Part shown: piece by piece, positions 1 to 16,177 of the stretch
Layout: each line of letters opens with the position of its first letter
Position numbering within the stretch: position 1 is the stretch's first letter
Origin: JANWXD01 sp035575135
GTDB taxonomy: Bacteria > Acidobacteriota > Terriglobia > Bryobacterales > Bryobacteraceae
Direction of reading: 5' to 3'
Assembly (NCBI GenBank): GCA_035575135.1
Contig: DATLYE010000023.1
Span: 1 to 64,000 of the forward strand
Length of the DNA stretch: 64,000 nt
The notes under the pieces: model-generated
Told to the model about the DNA's origin: nothing
Database searches by the model: none
The model's input: only the letters and a program-made list of their open reading frames with translations
Program-made: the position numbers and the translations under genes

Positions 1-892
1 GATGGACGGGGCGATTTTGGTGGTGGCGGCGCCGGAGGGGCCGATGCCGCAGACGCGGGAGCACATTTTGCTGGCGCGGCAGGTGGGGGTGCCCTACATT
101 GTGGTGGCGCTGAACAAGGTGGACATGCTGGAGGATCCGGAGCTGCTGGATCTGGTGGAGCTGGAGGTGCGGGAGCTGCTGAAGCAGTACGGCTTTCCGG
201 GGGACGAGGTACCGGTGGTGCGGGTCAACGCGCTGGGGGCGCTCAACGGCGAGGAGAAGTGGGAGAAGGGGATCGAGGAGCTGATGGAGGCGGTGGACAA
301 CTACATTCCGGTGCCGCAGCGGGATGTGGACAAGCCGTTTTTGATGCCGATCGAGGACATTTTCTCGATTCAGGGCCGGGGCACGGTGGTGACGGGGCGG
401 ATCGAGCGGGGCCGGATCAAGGTGGGCGACGAAGTGGAGATTGTGGGCTTTCGCGAGACGCGCAAGACGGTGGTGACGGGGGTGGAGATGTTCAAGAAGC
501 TGCTGGATGAAGGGGTGGCGGGCGACAACGTGGGTCTGCTGCTGCGGGGCGTGGAGAAGGACGAAGTGGAGCGGGGCCAGGTGGTGGCGCGGCCGGGTTC
601 GATCACGCCGCACACGAAGTTCAAGGGGGAGGTGTATGTGCTGAGCAAGGAGGAAGGGGGGCGGCACACGCCGTTTTTCTCGGGCTACCGGCCGCAGTTT
701 TACTTTCGGACGACGGACGTCACCGGGACGGTGAAGCTGCCGGAGGGGACGGAGATGGTGATGCCGGGGGACAACGTGAACCTGACGGTGGAGCTGATCA
801 GTCCGGTGGCGATGGAGAAGGGGCTGCGGTTTGCCATCCGGGAAGGCGGCCGCACGGTGGGCGCCGGCACGGTGACCGAGATTCTGGAGTAG
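1..892 (+). CDS. tuf: Elongation factor Tu, 3' part (5' end outside window)
   Basis: EF-Tu is the GTPase that delivers aminoacyl-tRNA to the ribosome. The window opens inside the gene: base 1 is the third base of a codon and the next codons read MDGAILVVAAPEG, an internal segment of domain 1. The G4 motif NKVD is present, followed by domains 2 and 3, ending ..GAGTVTEILE, so about 296 of roughly 395-400 residues are visible. The G5 segment normally read SAL appears as NAL here. Codon choice is odd: third positions are mostly G (GGG, CGG, GTG, ACG), while rpoB and rpoC prefer C-ending codons. It is followed after 20 bases by rpmG in the usual tuf-rpmG-trnW-secE order. Family assignment is certain. 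Confidence 0.98.
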   Translation, partial: MDGAILVVAAPEGPMPQTREHILLARQVGVPYIVVALNKVDMLEDPELLDLVELEVRELLKQYGFPGDEVPVVRVNALGALNGEEKWEKGIEELMEAVDNYIPVPQRDVDKPFLMPIEDIFSIQGRGTVVTGRIERGRIKVGDEVEIVGFRETRKTVVTGVEMFKKLLDEGVAGDNVGLLLRGVEKDEVERGQVVARPGSITPHTKFKGEVYVLSKEEGGRHTPFFSGYRPQFYFRTTDVTGTVKLPEGTEMVMPGDNVNLTVELISPVAMEKGLRFAIREGGRTVGAGTVTEILE

Positions 893-912
893 GGCGCAGA
901 TAGAGGAGCACC

Positions 913-1065
913 ATGCCGCGGGAGATGATCACGTTGCAATGCACTGAGTGCAAGCGCCGGAATTACACGACCACCAAGAACCGAAAGACCGTGACGGAGC
1001 GGATCGAGTTGCGCAAGTATTGTCCTCACTGCCGCAAGCACCAGGTGCATCGCGAAATCAAGTAA
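913..1065 (+). CDS. rpmG: 50S ribosomal protein L33
   Basis: This 50-residue protein (MPREMITLQCTEC...) is the large-subunit protein L33. It has two CxxC pairs, C10/C13 and C37/C40, so it is the zinc-binding form of L33. An AGAGGAG ribosome-binding site lies just upstream of the ATG. It sits between tuf and the tRNA-Trp gene, which is the conserved order. Length matches the family. Confidence 0.95.
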   Translation: MPREMITLQCTECKRRNYTTTKNRKTVTERIELRKYCPHCRKHQVHREIK

Positions 1066-1117
1066 ACTGGTGGCAAGGAACGGAAGCCCGGGTCCGCGCC
1101 CGTCCGGCAAGGACAGC

Positions 1118-1192
1118 AGGGGCGTAGGTTGAACGGTAGACCAGCGGTCTCCAAAACCGCGAGTGGGGGTTCGAATCCCTCCGCCCCTGCCA
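1118..1192 (+). tRNA. trnW: tRNA-Trp (anticodon CCA)
   Basis: A full cloverleaf can be folded. The acceptor arm AGGGGCG (1118-1124) pairs with CGCCCCT (1182-1188), followed by G and an encoded CCA (1190-1192). The anticodon stem GCGGT/ACCGC encloses the loop CTCCAAA with anticodon CCA at 1151-1153. The T arm GGGGG/CCCTC encloses TTCGAAT. Position between rpmG and secE is conserved in many bacteria. Confidence 0.97.
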
Positions 1193-1229
1193 GATGCTTC
1201 CCTCTTTGCCCGCAAGCTGCGGACCGCGT

Positions 1230-1466
1230 ATGAACGAAAAAGCAAGCGTAGTCGAACGAGTCGCAAGCTGGCCCGTCCGCGTGAAAAATTACGTGGCCGA
1301 GGTCCAGGCGGAGATGCGGCGCGTCACCTGGCCGACCTGGAAACAGGTCAGAGCGACGACGGCCGTTGTGATCGTGGCGGTGTTCGCCTTCGCGGCCTAT
1401 TTCTTCGCCGTAGATTACATTCTCGGGCGCGCCATCACGAAGGTCTTTGACGCCTTCACGCGCTGA
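1230..1466 (+). CDS. secE: Preprotein translocase subunit SecE
   Basis: SecE is the small, essential membrane subunit of the SecYEG protein-export channel. The 78-residue product has the family signature EMRRVTWPTWKQV just before a single membrane segment (about residues 43-66, VVIVAVFAFAAYFFAVDYIL). An in-frame ATG at 1194 would start two bases after the tRNA, so the internal ATG at 1230 (MNEKASVV) is preferred. nusG follows 15 bases downstream, as in most bacteria. Confidence 0.94.
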   Translation: MNEKASVVERVASWPVRVKNYVAEVQAEMRRVTWPTWKQVRATTAVVIVAVFAFAAYFFAVDYILGRAITKVFDAFTR

Positions 1467-1481
1467 GAGGAACTGGCGGTC

Positions 1482-2204
1482 ATGAGCGAACCCAACGAGC
1501 AAGACATTCCACCGGCGGTTGCGCCGGAAGGGGAGCTCTCGCCCCCGGAGCCGGAGCTGCCGGCCGCAGCGGCTTCCGGAGCGGAAGGGCCGCAGGCCGA
1601 GGCCGAAGCACCGCATGAGGAGGTCCCGCCGGCCGGCGCGGAGCCGGTGCCGGCGGAGCTCGCCGCAGCCCCTTCGAACAAGAAGTGGTACATCCTGCAC
1701 ACCTACTCCGGTTTTGAACAAAAGGTGGCCGATTCGTTGCGTTCGCGCGCCGAGGCCTTCGGCTACCAGGATAAGATCGGGCAGATTCTCATCCCAACCG
1801 AGGAGGTGGTCGAGCTGCGCGGCGGTAAAAAGGTCACCAGCAAGCGCCTCCTTTACCCCGGCTACGTCCTCGTGGAAATGGAGATGAGCGACGAGCTTTG
1901 GCACCTGGTTCGTAACACGCCCCGCGTGACGGGCTTCGTGGGGGGCGGCAACAATCCGGTGCCGTTAAGCCCGGACGAAGTCAATCAGATTCTGTACCGG
2001 CAGGTCTCCTCAGCGGAGCGGCCGCGACCGAAGCTCACCTTCGAGAAGGGCGAATCCGTGCGCATCATTGACGGTCCCTTCACGAGCTTCACGGGCAAAG
2101 TGGACGAAGTCAACGCCGAGCGCAACACACTGCGCGTGCTGGTGACGATCTTCGGACGGGCAACGCCGGTCGAGCTGGATTTCCTGCAGGTCGAAAAGAT
2201 TTGA
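1482..2204 (+). CDS. nusG: Transcription termination/antitermination protein NusG
   Basis: NusG binds RNA polymerase and links it to Rho or the ribosome. The NGN domain begins near residue 67 (KKWYILHTYSGFEQKV) and the C-terminal KOW domain ends the protein (FTSFTGKVDEVNAE). At 240 residues it is longer than the usual 175-185 because of an N-terminal extension of about 65 residues rich in Pro, Ala and Glu, probably disordered. The ATG at 1482 follows GAGAGG in the tail of secE. It lies in the secE-nusG-rplK order. Confidence 0.97.
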   Translation: MSEPNEQDIPPAVAPEGELSPPEPELPAAAASGAEGPQAEAEAPHEEVPPAGAEPVPAELAAAPSNKKWYILHTYSGFEQKVADSLRSRAEAFGYQDKIGQILIPTEEVVELRGGKKVTSKRLLYPGYVLVEMEMSDELWHLVRNTPRVTGFVGGGNNPVPLSPDEVNQILYRQVSSAERPRPKLTFEKGESVRIIDGPFTSFTGKVDEVNAERNTLRVLVTIFGRATPVELDFLQVEKI

Positions 2205-2259
2205 GTCAAGGAGGGTTCCGCCCGGTGGTCCTTGCGGATCCCCGGCGGCCTGAAGTGGT

Positions 2260-2688
2260 ATGGCAAAGAAGGTTCAAGCTGTTGTGAAATTGCAAATCCC
2301 GGCCGGTAAGGCGACTCCGGCGCCTCCGGTCGGTACCGCTCTCGGTCCCCAGGGGGTCAACATCATGGAGTTCTGCAAGGCGTTCAACGCCAAGACCTCC
2401 TCCAAGGACCAGGAAGGGCTCATCATCCCGGTGGTGATCACGATTTATTCGGACCGCTCCTTCACGTTCGTTACGAAAACACCTCCCGTACCGGTGCTCA
2501 TCAAGCGGGCCGTGAACATCGCCAAGGGATCCTCCGAGCCTAATAAGAATAAGGTAGGCACCATCACGGAAAAGCAGGTCGAGGAGATCGCTCGGATCAA
2601 GATGCAGGATCTGAACTGCTTTGATCTGGAGGCCGCGATCCGCTGCGTCAAAGGCACAGCCCGGAGCATGGGGGTGGAGGTGGTCTGA
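2260..2688 (+). CDS. rplK: 50S ribosomal protein L11
   Basis: L11 forms part of the GTPase-associated centre on 23S rRNA. The 142-residue product has the typical start KKVQAVVKLQIPAGKATPAP and the conserved PPVGTALGPQGVNIMEFCKAFN region, and ends in the rRNA-binding C domain. Length is standard. It is the first gene of rplKAJL and is followed by a 119-base spacer with hairpins before rplA. Confidence 0.98.
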   Translation: MAKKVQAVVKLQIPAGKATPAPPVGTALGPQGVNIMEFCKAFNAKTSSKDQEGLIIPVVITIYSDRSFTFVTKTPPVPVLIKRAVNIAKGSSEPNKNKVGTITEKQVEEIARIKMQDLNCFDLEAAIRCVKGTARSMGVEVV

Positions 2689-2697
2689 GGGCCGCGT

Positions 2698-2727
2698 TGG
2701 ACAGCGGGCGAGGTGTTCTGCTAGGAT
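2698..2727 (+). promoter_or_regulatory. Possible promoter between rplK and rplA
   Basis: A TGGACA hexamer at 2698-2703 is separated by 18 bases from TAGGAT at 2722-2727. This could be an internal sigma-70-type promoter for rplA onward. The match is moderate and the genes could equally be served by an upstream promoter. Confidence 0.35.
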
Positions 2728-2763
2728 AGGAGATCTAGCCCCAAGCAGATTCTCACAGTGGGA

Positions 2764-2801
2764 GGCCAGGGGTCTGTCTTCTCCTGGCCGTTTGGACCAG
2801 G
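2764..2801 (+). promoter_or_regulatory. Alternative hairpins in the rplA leader
   Basis: GGCCAGG (2764-2770) can pair with CCTGGCC (2783-2789). The same right arm can instead pair through CCTGG (2783-2787) with CCAGG (2797-2801), which contains the only Shine-Dalgarno-like bases before the rplA ATG at 2808. The two stems exclude each other, so this may be a translational control site. This is read from base pairing only. Confidence 0.35.
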
Positions 2802-2807
2802 CAAACT

Positions 2808-3515
2808 ATGGCGCACAAACCCGGGAAAAAGTATCAGCAGGCGGCTGCGCAGGTCGAAAAACGGCCCTATTCGCTCGAGGAGGCCGTGCCTTTGGTGCAG
2901 CGGCTGAAAACCGCCAAGTTCGACGAGACGGTAGAACTGCACATGCGTCTGGGCGTGGATCCCAAACACGCCGACCAGATGGTGCGGGGCACGGTCGTGC
3001 TGCCCAACGGTCTGGGCAAGTCCAAGCGGGTGCTCGTCATTGCCTCCGGGGAGAAGATCCGCGAAGCCGAGCAGGCGGGCGCCGATTACGTCGGCGGAGA
3101 GGAGATGGTCAACAAGATCCAGTCGGAGGGCTGGCTGGACTTTGACGCCGTGATTGCCACGCCGGACATGATGCGGGCCGTCGGCAGGCTCGGCAAGATT
3201 CTCGGCCCGCGCGGGCTGATGCCTAACCCGAAGACCGGCACGGTGACGATGGATGTCGCGCGCGCCGTCAAGGAGATCAAGGCCGGAAAGGTCGAGTTCC
3301 GGGTGGACAAGACCGGAGTGATCCATGCCCCGGTGGGCAAGGTCAGCTTTGCCCAGGACAAGCTCGTGGAGAACGCACAGGCGCTGATCCAGGCCGTGTT
3401 GCGAGCCAAGCCGGCGGCGGCCAAGGGCAAGTATGTGAAGAGCGCGACTCTGTGCTCCACCATGGGTCCGGGTGTCCGGCTGGACGTGACGCCGTTCAAC
3501 ACACGCGTGCAGTAA
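2808..3515 (+). CDS. rplA: 50S ribosomal protein L1
   Basis: L1 forms the mobile L1 stalk of the 50S subunit and in many bacteria represses its own operon by binding mRNA. The 235-residue product has the family core GRLGKILGPRGLMPNPKTGT and standard length. It starts at ATG 2808 after a weak ribosome-binding site in a leader with two competing hairpins. rplJ follows 19 bases downstream. Confidence 0.98.
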   Translation: MAHKPGKKYQQAAAQVEKRPYSLEEAVPLVQRLKTAKFDETVELHMRLGVDPKHADQMVRGTVVLPNGLGKSKRVLVIASGEKIREAEQAGADYVGGEEMVNKIQSEGWLDFDAVIATPDMMRAVGRLGKILGPRGLMPNPKTGTVTMDVARAVKEIKAGKVEFRVDKTGVIHAPVGKVSFAQDKLVENAQALIQAVLRAKPAAAKGKYVKSATLCSTMGPGVRLDVTPFNTRVQ

Positions 3516-3534
3516 CGAAAAAGCAGGTACCAGC

Positions 3535-4074
3535 ATGAAAAGCCGGGAAGACAAACGAAAAGAAGTCGAGGCTTTGCGCCAGGAGCTGGAGCGCGCCGCG
3601 CATCTGTTCGTCACAGGTTTCGAGCGCCTCACCGTGGCTCAGGATTTCGAGCTGCGGAAGGTGGTGCGCTCCGCCGGCGGCCGCTATCGGGTGATCAAAA
3701 ACAACCTGGCGGAAAAGGCCGCCCAGGGCACGCCGGCCGAGCCTCTGTTGAAAGGGCTCACGGGCATGACTTCGCTGGCCTGGACGCATACGGATCCGGT
3801 AGCTCTGGCTAAAGCCCTGACCACCTATGCCAAGGAGAATCCGACGTTTACTTTCAAGGCCGGGATGGTGGAAGGCCGGGTCGTGGACGTGGCGGCGATC
3901 CGCGACCTGGCGAACCTGCCGTCCAAGACCGAACTGATCGCGCGCCTGATGTGGCTGCTGAACTCGTCGGCGCAGCGGCTGGCAGTGGCGTTGAACGGCG
4001 TGGCGCGCAATCTGGCCGTCGCACTGGATCAGGCGGTCAAGCAGGGAAAATTTCCGGAGCAGCGGTCAGGCTAG
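3535..4074 (+). CDS. rplJ: 50S ribosomal protein L10
   Basis: L10 anchors the L7/L12 dimers to the ribosome stalk. The 179-residue product has the family features: N-terminal rRNA-binding domain with GRYRVIKNNLAEKAA and a C-terminal helix that would bind L7/L12. There are only 19 bases between rplA and rplJ, so the long L10-binding leader known in other bacteria is not present at this position. Confidence 0.97.
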   Translation: MKSREDKRKEVEALRQELERAAHLFVTGFERLTVAQDFELRKVVRSAGGRYRVIKNNLAEKAAQGTPAEPLLKGLTGMTSLAWTHTDPVALAKALTTYAKENPTFTFKAGMVEGRVVDVAAIRDLANLPSKTELIARLMWLLNSSAQRLAVALNGVARNLAVALDQAVKQGKFPEQRSG

Positions 4075-4111
4075 ATCTACTGCTTTGCAAGATTTCATTG
4101 GGAGAACGTAC

Positions 4112-4492
4112 ATGGCAGACGTCAACGCGATTTTGGAACAGATCAAGGGCCTCACGCTTCTGGAAGCGGCCCAGCTGGTCAAGGGAATTGAAGAGGCCTT
4201 CGGCGTCTCCGCCGCGGCGGCCACGGTGGCCGTGGCGGCGCCCGCTGCCGGCGCCCAGGCGGCGCCCGCTGCGGAAGAGAAGACCGAGTTTACGGTGGTG
4301 CTGACCTCGGCGGGGGCCAACAAGATCAACGTCATCAAGGCGGTGCGCGAGGTGACCAACCTCGGCCTCAAGGAGGCCAAGGACCTGGTAGAGGGCGCGC
4401 CCAAGGTGATTAAAGAGGGTGTCACCAAGGAAGAGGCGGAGGCGATCAAGAAGAAGTTCGTGGACGCGGGCGCCACGGTTGAGATCAAGTAA
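4112..4492 (+). CDS. rplL: 50S ribosomal protein L7/L12
   Basis: L7/L12 is the multicopy stalk protein that recruits translation factors. The 126-residue product starts MADVNAILEQIKGLTLLEAA, has an Ala-rich hinge near residues 36-55 and the conserved C-terminal domain (ALREVTNLGLKEAKDLVE-like). An in-frame ATG at 4085 exists, but the ATG at 4112 follows GGGAG and gives the family N terminus. It is the last gene before a 440-base non-coding stretch. Confidence 0.98.
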   Translation: MADVNAILEQIKGLTLLEAAQLVKGIEEAFGVSAAAATVAVAAPAAGAQAAPAAEEKTEFTVVLTSAGANKINVIKAVREVTNLGLKEAKDLVEGAPKVIKEGVTKEEAEAIKKKFVDAGATVEIK

Positions 4493-4932
4493 TCGGCCCG
4501 GCGGGCCCGCGGACTGCCTAGGCCCTGAGGCGTGCCGCCGTGACGGGCGGGGTGCTTTGACGGCCGCCGCGCTGCCGGCCCCCGGGGGTTTGACTGGCCA
4601 GCCGCGCTTTGCTAGACTGAAATTGTCTTTGACCGGAGCCGAGCCGGGAACTGTCGCCTGTGTGCCCTGAAAATCCTGCCAACGGTTGGCGTGTGCCTGA
4701 AGTGAGGGGTGTGTCTGTGTGGCTCCAGACGCAGCGCTGGGTGCACGCACTTTTCCGCCTGTCCGCCAACGCCATGAGATTCCGGATCCCGCGCCGTGCC
4801 CGAGCGCGTTTGTGCCTCCCTGGCGGGGCGGCGGTCCGGGGGTGGCACGGGCGCAGTGCGCCGGCTCCGATGCATGCGGCGCCAGGGCTGGCTCCGCGCC
4901 TCATTTTGACGGCTTCGTAAGGGGAGTAGGTA
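4493..4932 (+). other. Non-coding rplL-rpoB spacer and rpoBC leader
   Basis: No convincing gene lies in these 440 bases. Near its start is a GC-rich stem (GGCCC/GGGCC at about 4497-4509) without a T run, possibly an attenuator. A good promoter sits at 4590-4618, implying an untranslated leader of roughly 310 bases before rpoB. That leader holds a perfect inverted repeat GCCAAC-G-GTTGGC (4678-4690). The rpoB ribosome-binding site is AGGGGAG just before the ATG. Confidence 0.6.
4590..4618 (+). promoter_or_regulatory. Sigma-70-type promoter for rpoBC
   Basis: TTGACT (4590-4595) is followed after exactly 17 bases by TAGACT (4613-4618). It lies between rplL and rpoB, where a separate rpoBC promoter is common. 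Confidence 0.65.
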
Positions 4933-9279
<4,347 letters not shown>

Positions 9280-9288
9280 TGACCAACC

Positions 9289-9315
9289 GGCGGCGTCCCT
9301 CTGGCGGGCGCCGCC
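9289..9315 (+). promoter_or_regulatory. Hairpin between rpoB and rpoC
   Basis: GGCGGCG (9289-9295) pairs with CGCCGCC (9309-9315) around a 13-base loop. No T run follows, so it is more likely an RNA processing or partial attenuation element than a terminator. Confidence 0.35.
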
Positions 9316-9334
9316 ATCTGGCGAGGAGGCAGAC

Positions 9335-13564
<4,230 letters not shown>

Positions 13565-13591
13565 CGCCGCCGGGCGGCGCGGGAGTGAACC

Positions 13592-14467
13592 GTGAGAATC
13601 GTGGCTCTCCTCGCCGCCGCCCTCTCCGTCTGGGGACAGACGCTGAGCGGCGTGGTGGACCTTCACGCCCACGCCGATCCCGACAGCCTGCCACGCTCGA
13701 TTGACGCGCTGGAGCTGGTGCGGCTGGCCCGAAAACGCGGCCTCCGCGCCATCGTGCTCAAGAACCACTACGAGCCGACCGCCGGGCTGGCCTGGCTGGT
13801 CCGCAAAGAGGTGCCCGGGCTCGAAGTGTACGGCGGGATCGTGCTGAACCGCGCCGTGGGCGGCATCAACCCAGCGGCCGTCGAGCGCATGACGAGCGTG
13901 AAAGGGGGGTGGGGTCGCATCGTGTGGATGCCTACGTTCGATGCCGAAAACCACGTGCGCGCCTCCGGCGAGTCCCGTCCCTTCGTAGCCGTCAGCCGCG
14001 AGGGAAAACTGCTGCCCGAGGTGCTTCAAGTGCTCGACCTCATCGCCCGGCACGATCTCGTGCTGGCGACGGGCCATGCCTCACCGCCGGAAGTTTTGCT
14101 GCTCGTCCAGGAAGCCCGCCGCCGGGGTGTGAACCGGATCCTGGTTACTCATGCCATGCTGGCCCCCGTGCGGATGAACCTCTCTGAAATGAAAGCCGCC
14201 GCGGCAAACGGAGCCTTGCTGGAGTTCGTCTACAACGCCCTCGTCGGGCCGAACCGCTCGCTGACGCCCCGCCAGTATGTCGAGGCGATCCGCGCCGTGG
14301 GCCCTCAACATTGCATCCTGTCCAGCGATCTGGGCCAGGCCGGAAACCCGCTTCATCCGGACGGGCTGGAGGCGTTCTTCGACGTCCTCCAACGGGAAGG
14401 CCTTACGCCGGAGGAGATCGCCGAGATGGCCAAACGCAATCCTGCTCGCCTGCTCGGTTTGCCGTGA
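13592..14467 (+). CDS. Secreted DUF6282-like metal-dependent hydrolase
   Basis: The 291-residue product looks like an amidohydrolase/PHP-type metal-dependent hydrolase, best described as DUF6282-like. It starts with a short signal peptide (MRIVALLAAALSVWGQ). Metal-ligand candidates are DLHAHADPD, a Lys-Asn-His (VLKNHYEP), ATGHAS, VTHAM and SSDLGQ. The C-terminal ending EEIAEMAKRNPARLLGL is typical of amidohydrolases. The start is GTG at 13592. Its stop overlaps the start of the next gene in GTGA, so the two are probably translated together. Substrate unknown. It follows rpoC by 27 bases. Confidence 0.75.
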   Translation: MRIVALLAAALSVWGQTLSGVVDLHAHADPDSLPRSIDALELVRLARKRGLRAIVLKNHYEPTAGLAWLVRKEVPGLEVYGGIVLNRAVGGINPAAVERMTSVKGGWGRIVWMPTFDAENHVRASGESRPFVAVSREGKLLPEVLQVLDLIARHDLVLATGHASPPEVLLLVQEARRRGVNRILVTHAMLAPVRMNLSEMKAAAANGALLEFVYNALVGPNRSLTPRQYVEAIRAVGPQHCILSSDLGQAGNPLHPDGLEAFFDVLQREGLTPEEIAEMAKRNPARLLGLP

Positions 14468-16170
14468 GCTGCCGCCTCTTGTTCGCTCTGGTTGCCGCCG
14501 TGCCTGCCTTGGCGGGCTGGATCCGCCTTGACTCGCCGCACTTCGAGCTCTACACGGACGCCGGCCCCGGCCGCGGGCGCAGCATCCTCGAGCGGCTGGA
14601 GCTTGTGCGGCATGCCTTCGCCGGCGCTCCCGGAGCCCCCGTGCTCGGCCCGCTTCCAGTGCGCGTGCTGCTGCTGGCCTCCTCCGGCGCGTTTCGCCCC
14701 CTGCGTCCTTCGGAATCCACCCTGGGTTTCTTCCAGGGCGGTCCCGAGCGCAACTACATCGTGCTCCACTGGGCGGGAGAACAAACGGAACGGGTTGCGG
14801 CGCACGAGTATGTGCACCTGTTGCTGAACCACACCACGGTGGCGCTTCCCCGCTGGCTCGAAGAGGGCACGGCGGAGTTCTACTCCACACTCCGCGCCGA
14901 GGGCGACAGCCTCGCCGTCGGCGCACCGATCTTCACTCACCTTCAGACTCTCCGGCGCACTCGCTGGCTGGATGCCTCCACTCTGGCTGCCGTGACGCGG
15001 GACTCGCCGTTTTACCACCAGCCCGACAAAGCTGCGCTCTTCTACGCCCAGAGCTGGGCCTTGGTCCACATGCTCAATCTGTCGGAGGGCTATCGCGGAG
15101 CCCTGCCCCGCTTTGTAGAACTCCTCGACCGGGGAACTCCGGCCGCTTTCGAGCAGGCCTTCGGCAAAACCTTGGAGGCGGCTCTCGAGGACCTCGAGCG
15201 TTACGTCGCCGCAGGCCGGTTCATGGTCATCCGGATTCCTTTGGAGCCGCTGGGCAACCCTAACGTCACGGGGCCGCGCCCGGTGCCCGAGGAAGAATCA
15301 CTCCTCGTTCGGGCCGAGCTGCTGCTGGACATGGGCAGCGAGGAGGAAGCCGCACGTCTTTACCGACGCCTGGCCGCTGCCGATCCGGATTCGCCCGCGG
15401 TGCACACCGGACTCGGCGCACTGGCCTTGAGGCGGGGCGACTACGCGGCGGCGCGCCAACACCTGGCCCGCGCCCTTGCACTCGGCGACGCCGGCGCGCG
15501 CACGCATTTTGAATACGCCATGCTGCTGCGGGATTCCGGAGAAACTCCGGCGGAGGTGCTTGCCGCGCTTCGAAAAGCCGTTGCATTGAATCCACAGTTT
15601 GCCGAGGCGCACTTCATGCTCGGCGGTGCGCTGCTCAAGGACGGGCGGCGCGCCGAGGCCGTCGCACACCTGCAAAAAGCAGCCTCGCTGTTGCCGCGCC
15701 AGTCCTCCCTGTGGCATGCCCTGGCGCTCGCCTTGCACGAGGCCGGGCGCACGGAAGAAGCACGCCGGGCCGCCTGGCGCGCGCTGGAAGCCGCTGCGAC
15801 GAGCGCGGAGGAAGAAATGGCCCGCGCGGCTCTCCGCAAGATCGGCGAGCCTCAGCCGACTCGGCAGCCCGATCGCAGTCCGATGGTTCCGCCTTCCTGG
15901 CAGCCGGCCAAGGGACAGGCGGTCGCAGGCGAGTTGATCCAGGTGGACTGCCTGGGCCACGCCGCACGTCTGTATGTCCGAGTTGAGCGGCGCACGATCG
16001 CCCTGCTGATCGGGCGGCCCTCCCAGGTGCGAATCCGAAACGCGCCCGCAGGCCGCCTCGATCTGCGCTGCGGCCCGCAGGCTTCCGCCCGCGCCGTCGT
16101 CGAATATGTACCCCGGTCCGATCCGCGTTACGGCACCGACGGCGATGTAATCGCCATCGAGTTGCAATAA
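14464..16170 (+). CDS. Secreted TPR protein with HExxH metallopeptidase-like domain
   Basis: The 568-residue product starts at a GTG overlapping the upstream stop and has a signal peptide (SCRLLFALVAAVPALAG). Residues 114-118 read HEYVH, and WLEEGTAEFY follows about 20-25 residues later; this is the HExxH plus downstream Glu pattern of gluzincin-type peptidases. From about residue 270 there are TPR-like repeats (LLDMGSEEEAARLYRRLAAA, GLGALALRRGDYAAARQHL, FAEAHFMLGGALLKDGRRAE). The C-terminal part, about 80 residues, is unassigned. It resembles the DUF1570-type peptidase plus TPR proteins common in Acidobacteriota. Substrate unknown. Confidence 0.75.
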   Translation: MSCRLLFALVAAVPALAGWIRLDSPHFELYTDAGPGRGRSILERLELVRHAFAGAPGAPVLGPLPVRVLLLASSGAFRPLRPSESTLGFFQGGPERNYIVLHWAGEQTERVAAHEYVHLLLNHTTVALPRWLEEGTAEFYSTLRAEGDSLAVGAPIFTHLQTLRRTRWLDASTLAAVTRDSPFYHQPDKAALFYAQSWALVHMLNLSEGYRGALPRFVELLDRGTPAAFEQAFGKTLEAALEDLERYVAAGRFMVIRIPLEPLGNPNVTGPRPVPEEESLLVRAELLLDMGSEEEAARLYRRLAAADPDSPAVHTGLGALALRRGDYAAARQHLARALALGDAGARTHFEYAMLLRDSGETPAEVLAALRKAVALNPQFAEAHFMLGGALLKDGRRAEAVAHLQKAASLLPRQSSLWHALALALHEAGRTEEARRAAWRALEAAATSAEEEMARAALRKIGEPQPTRQPDRSPMVPPSWQPAKGQAVAGELIQVDCLGHAARLYVRVERRTIALLIGRPSQVRIRNAPAGRLDLRCGPQASARAVVEYVPRSDPRYGTDGDVIAIELQ

Positions 16171-16177
16171 GAGCGGC

